DNA of 64,000 nucleotides, taken from Pseudomonadota bacterium. GTDB taxonomy: Bacteria; Pseudomonadota; Alphaproteobacteria; Sphingomonadales; SMXR01. Positions 1 to 7,938 of the stretch are shown here, piece after piece. A program made the position numbers and the translations under genes. Numbering within the stretch: the stretch's first letter is position 1; the number at the start of each line of letters is the position of its first letter. Below the pieces are notes generated by a model that did no database searches, was not told the DNA's origin, and was given only the letters and a program-made list of their open reading frames with translations. The DNA is taken from the NCBI GenBank assembly GCA_022566895.1, contig JADFIA010000008.1:1-64000 (forward strand), given 5' to 3'.

Positions 1-297
<297 letters not shown>

Positions 298-330
298 CTA
301 TGGAAGATTACGACCAAATTAAGTTCAATA

Positions 331-350
331 AAAACGATTTATTTCGTTTT
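331..350. promoter_or_regulatory. Inverted repeat AAAACGA-N6-TCGTTTT between folA and katG
   Basis: Positions 331-337 (AAAACGA) are the exact reverse complement of 344-350 (TCGTTTT), in an AT-rich 133-base gap. It could be an operator controlling katG (peroxide or iron sensors are the usual regulators of that gene) or a weak folA terminator. Neither role is shown by the sequence. Confidence 0.4.
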
Positions 351-382
351 ACCTGATCGGTTTTATCGATTCCAAGATGATT

Positions 383-865
383 TCAGATGCGATCCAGGCG
401 CAGGAAGGAAAAGGCTGGCACCTCTCCACTCGCGGCGTGCTCTTCCAACACCGTGGTCCGCCAATCTGCGTCCTCGATTGCGGGAAAGAAGACATCGCCC
501 TCCGGCTCCAATTCGATTCGCGTCATGTAGATGCGGTCAGCGATCGGCAATGATGCCTGGTAGATTTCACCGCCGCCGATTATCATGATTTCATCTCCAA
601 GAGCACCTGCCTGCTCAAGCGCTGCGACAAGCGAGTTGGCAATCTGGATACCGTCGGCCGCAAACTCCGGATTCCGCGTGATAACGATGTTGGTTCGCCC
701 GGGAAGTGGCTTTCCTATTGATTGATAGGTCTTGCGACCCATGATGATGGGCTTGCCCATGGTCAGTGATTTAAATTGCTTGAGGTCGGCCGGGACATAC
801 CAAGGTATTCCGCCGCCACTGCCGATCACGTTGTTTCGCCCGCAGGCAACCACGAGGCTGATCAC
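383..865 (-). CDS. folA: Dihydrofolate reductase
   Basis: Reduces dihydrofolate to tetrahydrofolate with NADPH, in the cytoplasm. The 160-residue length is normal for the family. Visible marks are the N-terminal ISLVVACGRNNVIG strand and loop, the GIPW Met20-type loop, the NADPH-binding stretch IIMGRKTYQSIG near residues 40-52, and the IIGGGEIY motif around residue 96. The acidic substrate-binding residue of the bacterial family is expected in the PADLKQF helix. It lies one gene away from thyA, whose reaction produces the dihydrofolate that FolA recycles. The two are separated by an unrelated hydrolase on the opposite strand. Confidence 0.95.
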   Translation of the reverse strand: MISLVVACGRNNVIGSGGGIPWYVPADLKQFKSLTMGKPIIMGRKTYQSIGKPLPGRTNIVITRNPEFAADGIQIANSLVAALEQAGALGDEIMIIGGGEIYQASLPIADRIYMTRIELEPEGDVFFPAIEDADWRTTVLEEHAASGEVPAFSFLRLDRI

Positions 866-1054
866 GCCCGATCTCCGGTTGGTCTTGGTGGGTTCGGGAA
901 TAGCATAGCGGCCCGCCGGCGTCTCGCCTTTAATCCGAGGTCGGATTGACAGGTCGGACCGCCGCTACAATGGGCGGCATAAGACAACTATCGGCACGGC
1001 CTCGGAGGCCCTATAATTACCGCCGGCCGGTCATTAGAGGATGGCGCAAACGTT

Positions 1055-1876
1055 ATGCTGCGACTTGTTATCATTGCGCTCGGGACTTATGCCGCCTTGG
1101 TGCTGATCATGTATCTGGGGCAGCGTCATTTTACCTATTTTCCCGACCGCACCCGCTATGATCCGGCCACGGCGGGCCTGCCGGACTTCGAGGAAGTGCA
1201 GATTGAAACCGCAGATGGGCTTTCCTTGATCGCCTGGTACAAGCCGGCTGCGGACAACCGAGTGACGATCCTGCTATTCCAGGGAAACGCTGGCAGTATC
1301 GCCAACCGCGCTTTCAAGGCCCGCGCCTTCGCCGACCGTGGCTACGGCATGCTGATGCCCAATTATCGCGGCTACGGCGGAAATAAAGGAAAGCCCGATG
1401 AGGCCGGCTTGCAGGAGGACGGAAGGGCAGCCCTCGGTTATCTTTTGAATGCCGGCGTGCCGCTTCAAAAGATCGTGCTTTATGGGGAATCTCTGGGCAG
1501 TGGCGTTGCGGTGGCACTGGCCGAAACGAATAACGTGGCGGCACTGGTGCTCGAAGCCCCTTACACGTCCCTGCCCGATGTTGCTGCCAAGGCCTATCCT
1601 TGGCTGCCGGTCAGGTTCCTGATGAAGGATCGATTCGCCTCGATCGAACGGATCGGAGAGGTTAACTCGCCGCTTCTCGTGGTGCACGGCAGCGACGACG
1701 AGGTCATCCCGGTGGTGCTGGGCCAGGAACTGTTTGCCGCCGCCAACGAGCCGAAACGACTGGTCATAATTTCGGGCGCCCACCACAACGACATCTTTGA
1801 TTTGGGGAGCGGCGCGGCGATCTTTGATTATTTGGATGAGCTTTTTCCGGAAGATCGAAGCCCGGGGACCCCGTAA
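1055..1876 (+). CDS. Membrane-anchored alpha/beta hydrolase (Bem46/ABHD13-like)
   Basis: A 273-residue serine hydrolase. Residues 3-21 form one hydrophobic segment, so the enzyme is probably tethered to the inner membrane with its catalytic domain outside or at the surface. The fold is marked by FQGNAGS (oxyanion region, about 75-81), the nucleophile elbow GESLGSG (Ser146), HGSDDEVIP (acid near Asp214-215) and GAHHND (His243-244). This pattern fits the Bem46/YfhR-like group; the natural substrate is unknown. A TATAAT at 1012-1017 suits a -10 box about 35 bases before the ATG, though no good -35 is visible. It converges on thyA with a 40-base gap that has no obvious terminator. Confidence 0.85.
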   Translation: MLRLVIIALGTYAALVLIMYLGQRHFTYFPDRTRYDPATAGLPDFEEVQIETADGLSLIAWYKPAADNRVTILLFQGNAGSIANRAFKARAFADRGYGMLMPNYRGYGGNKGKPDEAGLQEDGRAALGYLLNAGVPLQKIVLYGESLGSGVAVALAETNNVAALVLEAPYTSLPDVAAKAYPWLPVRFLMKDRFASIERIGEVNSPLLVVHGSDDEVIPVVLGQELFAAANEPKRLVIISGAHHNDIFDLGSGAAIFDYLDELFPEDRSPGTP

Positions 1877-1916
1877 AATTTCCAACGGAACAAAACTAAG
1901 AATCAACAACCAACCG

Positions 1917-2711
1917 TCAGACCGCCACTTTGGCCTTGATGTGGGGGTGGGGGTCGTAACCGCTGAGCTCGAAGTCGTCATATTTGAATGCGAACAGATC
2001 GCTGACCTCGGGATTGAGGTGCATTTTGGGCAGCGCGTGCGGCGTTCGAGCCAGTTGTTCATCGGCCTGTTGCAGATGGTTCGAATATAAGTGCGCATCC
2101 CCAAGCGTATGCACAAAATCGCCGGGCTCAAGCCCGGTCGCCTGGGCAATCATCAGGGTCAAAAGCGCGTAGGAGGCGATATTAAACGGCACGCCCAAAA
2201 ACACATCGGCCGAGCGCTGGTAGAGCTGGCACGAGAGCTTTCCATCCAGCACATAGAACTGAAACAGGCAGTGACAGGGCGGCAGCGCCATTTCGCCCAC
2301 CTCGGCCACATTCCAAGCCGAGACCACAAGGCGGCGCGAGTCGGGGTTGATTTTGATCTCGTCAAGGAGGTCGGATATCTGGTCGATCGAGCGGCCGCCG
2401 GGGGCCGACCAGGAGCGCCACTGGTGGCCGTAGACCGGGCCCAGCTCGCCGTTTTCGTCGGCCCAGTCATCCCAGATTCGCACACCGTTTTCGTTAAGGT
2501 AGCGGATGTTCGTATCGCCGGCCAGAAACCACAAGAGCTCGTGGACGATCGACTTGAAATGCAGCTTCTTGGTGGTCAACAGGGGAAAGCCCGCAGCGAG
2601 ATCAAAACGCATCTGATAGCCGAAGACCGAATAGGCTCCGGTGCCGGTGCGGTCGCCTTTAAGGACGCCGTCCCGGCGAATGTGGCCAAGAAGATCGAGA
2701 TACTGCTTCAT
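1917..2711 (-). CDS. thyA: Thymidylate synthase
   Basis: Methylates dUMP to dTMP with methylene-tetrahydrofolate, yielding dihydrofolate. The 264-residue protein is full length and very close to the E. coli pattern: DRTGTG near residue 20, the WFL..DTN loop, and the catalytic cysteine in LPPCHCLFQ (Cys146). It ends in a typical [12 protein letters not shown] tail. I chose the ATG at 2711, giving [10 protein letters not shown], rather than the in-frame TTG at 2753. The ATG matches the family start, while the longer version adds 14 unmatched residues. Together with folA 1 kb away it covers the dTMP-dihydrofolate-tetrahydrofolate cycle. Confidence 0.96.
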   Translation of the reverse strand: MKQYLDLLGHIRRDGVLKGDRTGTGAYSVFGYQMRFDLAAGFPLLTTKKLHFKSIVHELLWFLAGDTNIRYLNENGVRIWDDWADENGELGPVYGHQWRSWSAPGGRSIDQISDLLDEIKINPDSRRLVVSAWNVAEVGEMALPPCHCLFQFYVLDGKLSCQLYQRSADVFLGVPFNIASYALLTLMIAQATGLEPGDFVHTLGDAHLYSNHLQQADEQLARTPHALPKMHLNPEVSDLFAFKYDDFELSGYDPHPHIKAKVAV

Positions 2712-2905
2712 GAACAAGAAGGCCTTTGCGAATCGTTGGCCCGAGCCTAACAAATCTATGCCGCCAGTCGAGGGCCAAGCCGGTCTTTCTTCTCCCTTTG
2801 TCGAACCGTTTCGAAACGCTGCCTTTTCGTGGCCCCGATATCGTGTAATCTACGCCGCCAACCAAGCTTGGCAAATTTTAAATTGCGATTCCAGTTGGAG
2901 CGTTC

Positions 2906-3631
2906 ATGAGCATGAACTCCGATATTTCAGCGTTCAGCGCCATGAGCTTCGACTGTTACGGCACGTTGATCGACTGGGAAACCGGGATTTTGGCGGCTCT
3001 TCATCCCTGGCTCGAGGCAACCGGGTTGGCAATCAGCGACGAGGCGATTCTGGCCGTCTTTTCCGAGGCGGAACCGCAAGCGGAAAGGGCCTGCCCGGAG
3101 GCGCTTTATCCGGAGATTTTAAGGGCGGTGGTCAACCGGATGGCCCGAACGCTCGGCATCGAGGCCAATGTCGTGGTGCGCGAAGGGCTCGCCAACTCGG
3201 TCGGAAACTGGCCAGCCTTTGCCGATAGCGCCGAAGCCCTGGGGCGCCTGAAGCGCCGTTACAAGCTGATCATTCTGTCAAATGTTGACCGGGCTTCCAT
3301 GGCCCGCACCAGGCAGCTTTTGGGCGTCGAGTTTGATGCCGTTTATACGGCCCAGGACATCGGCAGCTACAAACCTGATCCGCGAAACTTCGATTATCTC
3401 CTATCACACGCCAAATCCGATCTCGGCCTTGAGCCCCACCAGATTTTGCATGTCGCTCAGTCGCTCTATCACGACCATGTGCCGGCCCGGGCGAAGGGCT
3501 TGGCTACCTGCTGGATCGACCGCCGAGCGGCCAAGGAAGGGGGCGGCGCCACCAAGCCACCGGGCCTGGCCGTCGAGCCCGAGTTCACTTTTGCATCCCT
3601 GGCCGAACTTGCCGAGGCGGCCAGGCTGTAG
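2906..3631 (+). CDS. HAD-superfamily hydrolase, haloacid dehalogenase type II-like
   Basis: A 241-residue HAD-fold enzyme. The nucleophile motif is FDCYGTLIDWE (Asp16), motif II is ILSNVD, the motif III lysine lies in SYKPDP, and motif IV is represented by HVAQSLYHDHVPA. This arrangement and length match the type II haloacid dehalogenase branch, where many members are really phosphatases or have unknown substrates, so the 2-haloacid activity is not assured. The ATG at 2906 has a GGAG a few bases upstream. It stands alone, divergent from thyA and upstream of the tmRNA gene. Confidence 0.8.
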   Translation: MSMNSDISAFSAMSFDCYGTLIDWETGILAALHPWLEATGLAISDEAILAVFSEAEPQAERACPEALYPEILRAVVNRMARTLGIEANVVVREGLANSVGNWPAFADSAEALGRLKRRYKLIILSNVDRASMARTRQLLGVEFDAVYTAQDIGSYKPDPRNFDYLLSHAKSDLGLEPHQILHVAQSLYHDHVPARAKGLATCWIDRRAAKEGGGATKPPGLAVEPEFTFASLAELAEAARL

Positions 3632-4037
3632 CGGCGCGGTTTGGGGGCTTGAGAGGCAAAAGATATTGCCCTTGGAATCCTAAAAAAGCGCCTAGATGCC
3701 GCTTCAAGGAGGTCAGGGCATGCGTTAGCAGGGCGCCCTTTACGGCCAAATTCTTGAAGCTATTCTAGGTCATGACTGCGAAAACAATTGCAAGTCCCTT
3801 TAAATCATCGCTTTTTTTCTCTATATAAAGCCTGCCGGTTCGCCGGCTATGGCAATAAACGGTGCGCGAAATAGGCACTTCGGACCCGGGGGCAGTACCC
3901 GGCGCCTCCACCACAAGCCGCGATGACAAAAGATCGAGTGACGCGGTTTTTGCTGGGGGCGAAACAGGATCGACGGGTGTTGAAAGGCGTTATTTTTTGC
4001 CCGGTATGATTCCGCCGTAACGGGTCATTTCACAAAT

Positions 4038-4073
4038 GCCAACGAAAATGAGGCATTCGCAGTTGCTGCTTAA
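4038..4073 (+). other. tmRNA tag reading frame (ANENEAFAVAA)
   Basis: Inside the coding piece, GCC at 4038 is the likely resume codon. It opens an 11-codon frame reading A-N-E-N-E-A-F-A-V-A-A and ending at TAA 4071-4073. With the alanine carried by tmRNA the added tag would be AANENEAFAVAA. The small hydrophobic VAA end is the usual ClpX recognition element, and the AN.E/N start is the usual SspB-binding part. SspB is encoded 230 bases downstream. Confidence 0.88.
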
Positions 4074-4154
4074 TCGAGTCCCTAGGATTTGATAAGGCAA
4101 ATACGTGCGCGGCCCTGGGGTGAGCCGGGCAACAGAATCAACTCCCGCGGTTTG

Positions 4155-4190
4155 GAGGGCACCGGGCAACAGAAGCCCTCTTTATTTTTC
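4155..4190 (+). terminator. Probable ssrA terminator
   Basis: GAGGGC (4155-4160) pairs with GCCCTC (4175-4180) around a 14-base loop and is followed by TTTATTTTT. It could alternatively be the last helix of the tmRNA coding piece; the T-rich run directly after the stem favours termination. Confidence 0.55.
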
Positions 4191-4301
4191 CGAGCGAGCC
4201 GCCGATTGACACTGAACCTAACCTGCTCCATCTTTAATCCTGAGAGTTTGGCGCCCAGCAAGCAGTTCAGAATCTCTATTTAAGGCGGCGAGAAGACCTC
4301 A

Positions 4302-4814
4302 ATGACGGACACATATTTCGCATATGACAAGCTTGTCCAGAATGCTCTGAAGGGCGTCGTCAAAGAAGTTTTGCAGCAGGTCGAAAAGAGCGGCCTGCAA
4401 AATGAACACCACTTTTATATTGCCTTTCGCACCCAGGCAGATGGCGTAGAGATTCCGAAACACCTCATTGAGCGCTATCCGGATGAAATCACAATTGTTT
4501 TGCAGCATCGTTTTTGGGGTTTGAAGGTTTATGACGATCGATTTGAAGTCGGCCTATCCTTCAACAGAAAGCCCGAGCATCTGAAGATTCCTTTCGACGC
4601 CATCATCGCCTTTGCCGACCCAAGTGCGCAATTTGCGTTACAGTTTGACGGCGAAACGGGCCTCGAAGCGACGCCGGAAAATGATTCGTTAGGCCGTGGT
4701 GCCGAAGTAAATCCCGAACAAGACGCTGTGGCGCCGGATACCGAAGAGGAGCAATCTGATCGCGACGGGGGGGATGCCAAAGTGGTGACCCTTGATGCAT
4801 TTCGGCAAAAGTAG
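4302..4814 (+). CDS. sspB: ClpXP adaptor SspB, alphaproteobacterial type
   Basis: A 170-residue adaptor that binds the ssrA tag and hands tagged proteins to ClpXP. The N-terminal 115 residues are the compact substrate-binding domain (HHFYIAFRT, LIERYPDEITIVLQHRFWGL, then FEVGLSFN and IPFDAIIAFADPS). An acidic, low-complexity linker of about 40 residues follows, ending in the short VVTLDAFRQK tail that serves as the ClpX-docking motif in this family. The gene sits 112 bases past the tmRNA terminator and upstream of fumC on the same strand. Adjacency to ssrA makes functional sense, since one gene encodes the tag and the other reads it. Confidence 0.93.
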   Translation: MTDTYFAYDKLVQNALKGVVKEVLQQVEKSGLQNEHHFYIAFRTQADGVEIPKHLIERYPDEITIVLQHRFWGLKVYDDRFEVGLSFNRKPEHLKIPFDAIIAFADPSAQFALQFDGETGLEATPENDSLGRGAEVNPEQDAVAPDTEEEQSDRDGGDAKVVTLDAFRQK

Positions 4815-4898
4815 CGTGCTGGCCGGACCGGCGGCGGGGAGGATTTCGAGTCACGTGGCCAGGACCCGCGGACGGAAAATGGATCAGGAGTAATAGCG

Positions 4899-6299
4899 AT
4901 GGCGAAAGCCAAGACGAGAACCGAAAGCGATAGCTTTGGTTCGCTTGAGGTTCCGGCAGATAAATACTGGGGAGCCCAGACCCAAAGATCCCTGATCAAT
5001 TTCCCGATCGGGGGGGAAACGCTGCCGGTGCCGGTTATCCGTGCGCTTGGCGCGGTCAAAAGCGCCGCCGCCAAAGCCAACCTCGCCCTCGAAAACATTG
5101 AACAGGAAATTGCCGACGCGATCATCGAGGCGGCCGGAGAGGTTGTAGCCGGCGAGCTTGACGATCATTTTCCGCTGGTGGTCTGGCAGACCGGCTCGGG
5201 AACCCAATCCAACATGAATGCCAATGAAGTGATCGCCAATCGGGCGATCGAGATATTAGGCGGCGAACTGGGGGCGAAGTCGCCAGTACATCCAAATGAC
5301 CACGTCAATCGTAGCCAATCGTCAAACGACACTTTCCCAACCGCCATGCATATCGCCGCCGCAAAGGAGATTAATGATCGCCTGCTGCCGGCGCTCGACG
5401 TTTTGGGCAAGGCGCTGGCCGATAAATCCGAGGCCTTCAAGGACATCATCAAGATCGGACGTACGCACCTGCAGGACGCCACACCAATGACCTTGGGGCA
5501 GGAATTTTCAGGTTACGCTGCCCAGATCAAAAATGGCATTCGCCGTGTCGAAACGACGTTGCCGGGGCTCTATGAACTGGCCCAAGGGGGCACGGCGGTC
5601 GGTACCGGCCTCAATACGAAGACGGGATTTGCCGAGCTTTTCGCAAAGGAAGTAGCGCTCACAACGGGATTGCCGTTCGTCAGCGCCAGCAATAAGTTTG
5701 AGGCATTGGCCACGCACGACGCTCTGGTCGAGACTTCTGGGGCCCTGAACGTGGTCGCCGTATCGTTGATGAAAATCGCCAACGATATTCGCCTTTTGGG
5801 TTCCGGACCCCGCTGTGGGCTTGGCGAATTGAAATTACCTGAGAACGAACCCGGTTCGTCGATCATGCCCGGCAAGGTCAATCCGACACAGGCCGAAGCG
5901 TTGAGCATGGTTGCGGCCCAGGTCATGGGCAATCACACGACGATAACGGTGGCCGGAAGCCAGGGGCAGCTGGAGCTTAATGTTTACAAGCCGGTCATCA
6001 TTTTTAATGTGCTGCAGTCGATTCGGCTGCTGGCCGACGGTGCCAACAGCTTTGCCGAGCGCTGCATTCAGGGAATTGAACCGGATCGCGTGCAAATTGA
6101 AAAGCTGATGAACCAGAGCCTGATGCTGGTCACGGCTCTGGCTCCCGAGATTGGATATGACCAGGCGGCCGCGGTAGCCAAAAACGCCTATGAAAAAGGC
6201 TTGACCTTGTTGGAATCGGCGCTTGAACTGGGCGCCGTCAGCGAAGCGCGATTTCTGGAGATCGTGCGTCCCGAGAACATGCTTGGTCCAGAAGACTAA
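4899..6299 (+). CDS. fumC: Class II fumarate hydratase
   Basis: Iron-free, tetrameric fumarase of the citric acid cycle, interconverting fumarate and malate. The 466-residue protein carries the whole family pattern: the WGAQTQRS start, [23 protein letters not shown] near residues 131-144, the acid/base-carrying region, and the signature loop [11 protein letters not shown] at about 318-328. Class I iron-sulfur fumarases look quite different, so the class is certain. It lies 84 bases behind sspB and may share a transcript. Its stop overlaps the stop of the convergent SRPBCC gene by four bases (CTAA). Confidence 0.97.
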   Translation: MAKAKTRTESDSFGSLEVPADKYWGAQTQRSLINFPIGGETLPVPVIRALGAVKSAAAKANLALENIEQEIADAIIEAAGEVVAGELDDHFPLVVWQTGSGTQSNMNANEVIANRAIEILGGELGAKSPVHPNDHVNRSQSSNDTFPTAMHIAAAKEINDRLLPALDVLGKALADKSEAFKDIIKIGRTHLQDATPMTLGQEFSGYAAQIKNGIRRVETTLPGLYELAQGGTAVGTGLNTKTGFAELFAKEVALTTGLPFVSASNKFEALATHDALVETSGALNVVAVSLMKIANDIRLLGSGPRCGLGELKLPENEPGSSIMPGKVNPTQAEALSMVAAQVMGNHTTITVAGSQGQLELNVYKPVIIFNVLQSIRLLADGANSFAERCIQGIEPDRVQIEKLMNQSLMLVTALAPEIGYDQAAAVAKNAYEKGLTLLESALELGAVSEARFLEIVRPENMLGPED

Positions 6300-6829
6300 C
6301 CAGCGGCTTCCGCTCTGTATTTTTCATGTTCCCCCATTTGCCAATCCACCGCGACCGAGCGCGCGGTTGCCGGGTCGTTATCGCGAATATCAACACCGTG
6401 GATCAGATAGGCGCGAAGCACGGTCAAATGATAGATCCAGCCGCCGCGGCAATTCATATGCAGGAGAACTCGATCCTCTTCGCTGTCCGGCATGTCGAAT
6501 TGAGTCAACTTGAGTAGTGTGCCGTTGTTATATGATTCGAGATCGATACGGACCTTTGCCTCACCAAAGGCAATAGTAAGGCTACGCGGTGCGTCGACCT
6601 CAATGATTTCGCCTCGAAGTTCCTTTCCCACCAGCCAGCGCCAACGGTAGCGGTCTCCGGTTTCGAAGTACGATTGGGGCTTCCTTGGCCCGTCGGGGCC
6701 AAATACCGACATTTCCGATATGAAGAAGGCCTCCATGCCGGCACTAGTCGCGAATGCTTGAAAGACCTGCTCCGGCAGCACGGGATAAAACATCGTTACG
6801 ACCAGTTTCTTCCAATCAAACTCGAACAT
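6296..6829 (-). CDS. SRPBCC (START/AHSA1-like) domain protein
   Basis: A 177-residue cytosolic protein with the ligand-cavity fold of the SRPBCC superfamily: an N-terminal strand with [23 protein letters not shown], then strands with a [11 protein letters not shown] turn and a [17 protein letters not shown] strand pair, and a long C-terminal helix. The ligand is not predictable. It is the last gene of a three-gene operon behind an ArsR regulator and a shorter SRPBCC gene, only three bases after the latter. ArsR-SRPBCC pairs are common, and the regulator often controls this partner. Confidence 0.8.
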   Translation of the reverse strand: MFEFDWKKLVVTMFYPVLPEQVFQAFATSAGMEAFFISEMSVFGPDGPRKPQSYFETGDRYRWRWLVGKELRGEIIEVDAPRSLTIAFGEAKVRIDLESYNNGTLLKLTQFDMPDSEEDRVLLHMNCRGGWIYHLTVLRAYLIHGVDIRDNDPATARSVAVDWQMGEHEKYRAEAAG

Positions 6830-6832
6830 CGG

Positions 6833-7258
6833 TCAGTCCTCCTGTCGCCGCAAAATTTGTTGCAGGATTTTCAAATGGTCGCTCCAACCACCCGAATGGT
6901 CGGCGATATGCTTCCTGACGTCTCCCGAGACCTCATCCCAGCCCTCATGCACCAGCCGAAGCCTGGTGCCGCCATTTTCGGACTTTAGGGTGATCGTGAC
7001 CAAGGTATCGTGTGCGAGAAGATTATGATTCCAGGTAAAGGCAATCTTGTGCGGCGCCTCCATTTCGAGGACGCGGCATTTGATTGTGCCGTCCCAGCCC
7101 CCCTTGGGCGGGGCGGTCAGTTTGAATTCCTCTCCCAAATTCGGCGACGTGCTTATCGCGAGTAGCCATTTCGAAATCTTCTCTCGTTCCGTGAGGTACT
7201 GCCATACCGCCTCCACAGGGGCCTTGAGGCTCACTTCCTTTGTGACCCGGGTCATCAT
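6833..7258 (-). CDS. SRPBCC domain protein (AHSA1 family)
   Basis: A 141-residue member of the AHSA1/CalC-like group: KAPVEAVWQYLTEREKISKW at the N-terminus, the GGWDGTIKCRVLEMEAPHKIAFTW strand pair, and a C-terminal helix beginning at GGWSDHLKILQ. Its ATG overlaps the ArsR stop by four bases (ATGA), so the two are probably translationally coupled. Function unknown; members bind lipids or small hydrophobic molecules. I see no cofactor motif. Confidence 0.82.
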   Translation of the reverse strand: MMTRVTKEVSLKAPVEAVWQYLTEREKISKWLLAISTSPNLGEEFKLTAPPKGGWDGTIKCRVLEMEAPHKIAFTWNHNLLAHDTLVTITLKSENGGTRLRLVHEGWDEVSGDVRKHIADHSGGWSDHLKILQQILRRQED

Positions 7259-7572
7259 TTGTTTTCCTCAACTTCGCGCTTTAGTACTGCCAAGCGCTGA
7301 TTCCAAAATTGCTCGTAATGGCCTACCCAGTCCGCCAGCGCTCTGAGACCCTCTGCTCGCAGCCGATGAATGCGTTCGCGCCCGCGCCGGCGCACGCCGA
7401 CAAAGCCACCGTCCCGTAAGATTCTCAAATGTTTCGCCACGGCGGGTCGCGATATCGTGAAGTGGTCCGCAACCGCACCGGCATTCATTTCATGTCTTGC
7501 CAATAGGTCAATGATGGCCCTGCGGGTAGGATCTGCTACGGCTCGAAATGATTTCTGCTGCTCCACTCCCAT
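7255..7572 (-). CDS. ArsR-family winged-helix repressor
   Basis: A 105-residue repressor. The DNA-binding core reads ADPTRRAIIDLLARHEMNAGAVADHFTISRPAVAKHLRILRDGGFV, followed by a basic wing (RRRGRERIHRL). It has no CxC metal-binding pair, so it belongs to the non-metal branch that is often paired with SRPBCC genes. It heads the operon, and a palindrome with GTAAC/GTTAC arms lies 15-35 bases upstream of its start, which fits autoregulation. It diverges from the small ribbon-helix-helix gene. Confidence 0.9.
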   Translation of the reverse strand: MGVEQQKSFRAVADPTRRAIIDLLARHEMNAGAVADHFTISRPAVAKHLRILRDGGFVGVRRRGRERIHRLRAEGLRALADWVGHYEQFWNQRLAVLKREVEENK

Positions 7573-7587
7573 CCCAACGGTCCCAAT

Positions 7588-7607
7588 ATGTAACTATATG
7601 GTTACGC
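7588..7607. promoter_or_regulatory. Probable ArsR operator palindrome
   Basis: GTAAC (7590-7594) and GTTAC (7601-7605) flank TATATG. Flanking bases partly continue the dyad (ATG on the left, CGCAT on the right). It sits just upstream of the arsR-type gene and next to an AT-rich TATATATAAA run that could hold the minus-strand -10 box, so bound repressor would block transcription. Confidence 0.6.
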
Positions 7608-7716
7608 ATCTATATATAAATTCGAGCGATTACCTGTCAAGTAGGTTCTTTCGTTACGCTTGGGTTTTGTGGTCGGGGCTTGCGCAGCTCCAATTTTGGG
7701 GTCACAGATAGGCGTG

Positions 7717-7938
7717 ATGCACAAGCGATCGGTACGCATAGCGGGCCATGCCACCAGCGTCTCGCTGGAAGAGGAGTTTTGGTCGGCCCTGAAGGAAATT
7801 GCCAAATCGAAAGGCCAATCGCTGAACGCATTAATAACTGAGCTCGATGATAGCCGCAGCGGCAACCTCTCGAGCAGCTTGCGGGTCTACGTTCTTGCCT
7901 GCTTGGAACGCCACTCCGTCAATGAGAAAGACAACTAG
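7717..7938 (+). CDS. Ribbon-helix-helix domain protein
   Basis: A 73-residue protein of the short ribbon-helix-helix family widespread in alphaproteobacteria. RSVRIAGHATSVSLEEEFW forms the beta-strand part, and LKEIAKSKGQSLNALITELD plus LSSSLRVYVLACLERH form the two helices. I chose the ATG at 7717 because the protein then starts MHKRSV..GH.TSVSLE, the family start; the frame is open further upstream but that extension has no family match. Probably a DNA-binding regulator; the target is unknown. Its TAG stop shares the tetranucleotide CTAG (7935-7938) with the stop of the convergent AsmA-type gene. Confidence 0.8.
   Translation: MHKRSVRIAGHATSVSLEEEFWSALKEIAKSKGQSLNALITELDDSRSGNLSSSLRVYVLACLERHSVNEKDN

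Larger units (their letters stand above)
3831..4190 (+). ncRNA. ssrA: Transfer-messenger RNA, permuted two-piece alphaproteobacterial type
   Basis: tmRNA frees stalled ribosomes and tags the incomplete protein. The gene is circularly permuted, with the acceptor piece first. CGCCTCC at 3903-3909 followed by A-CCA (3910-3913) is the 3' acceptor strand; CCGGG / CCCGG just before it forms the T-arm around a 7-base loop. The coding piece starts near 3955 with GGGGGCG, which pairs with CGCCTCC over seven base pairs (one G-U), then continues GAAACAGGATCGACGGG, a universal tmRNA sequence. The 41 bases between CCA and GGGGGCG should be removed during maturation. A UUCG hairpin (3834-3847) opens the acceptor piece. 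TATATAAA at 3822-3829 is a likely -10 box; I see no clear -35. Both outer ends are approximate. Confidence 0.93.

Noticed and set aside
966-971. TACAAT after TTGACA (946-951) as hydrolase promoter
   Set aside because: The spacing is only 14 bases, too short for a normal housekeeping promoter.
1274-2149. 291-codon minus-strand frame across the hydrolase and thyA
   Set aside because: Runs opposite the hydrolase and out of frame inside thyA; no family pattern.
2091-2750. 219-codon plus-strand frame opposite thyA
   Set aside because: thyA is unambiguous on the other strand and this frame shows no protein-like pattern.
3799-3804. -35 box for ssrA
   Set aside because: Bases at the right distance from TATATAAA (TTTAAA-like) do not resemble a -35 box, so I report only the -10.
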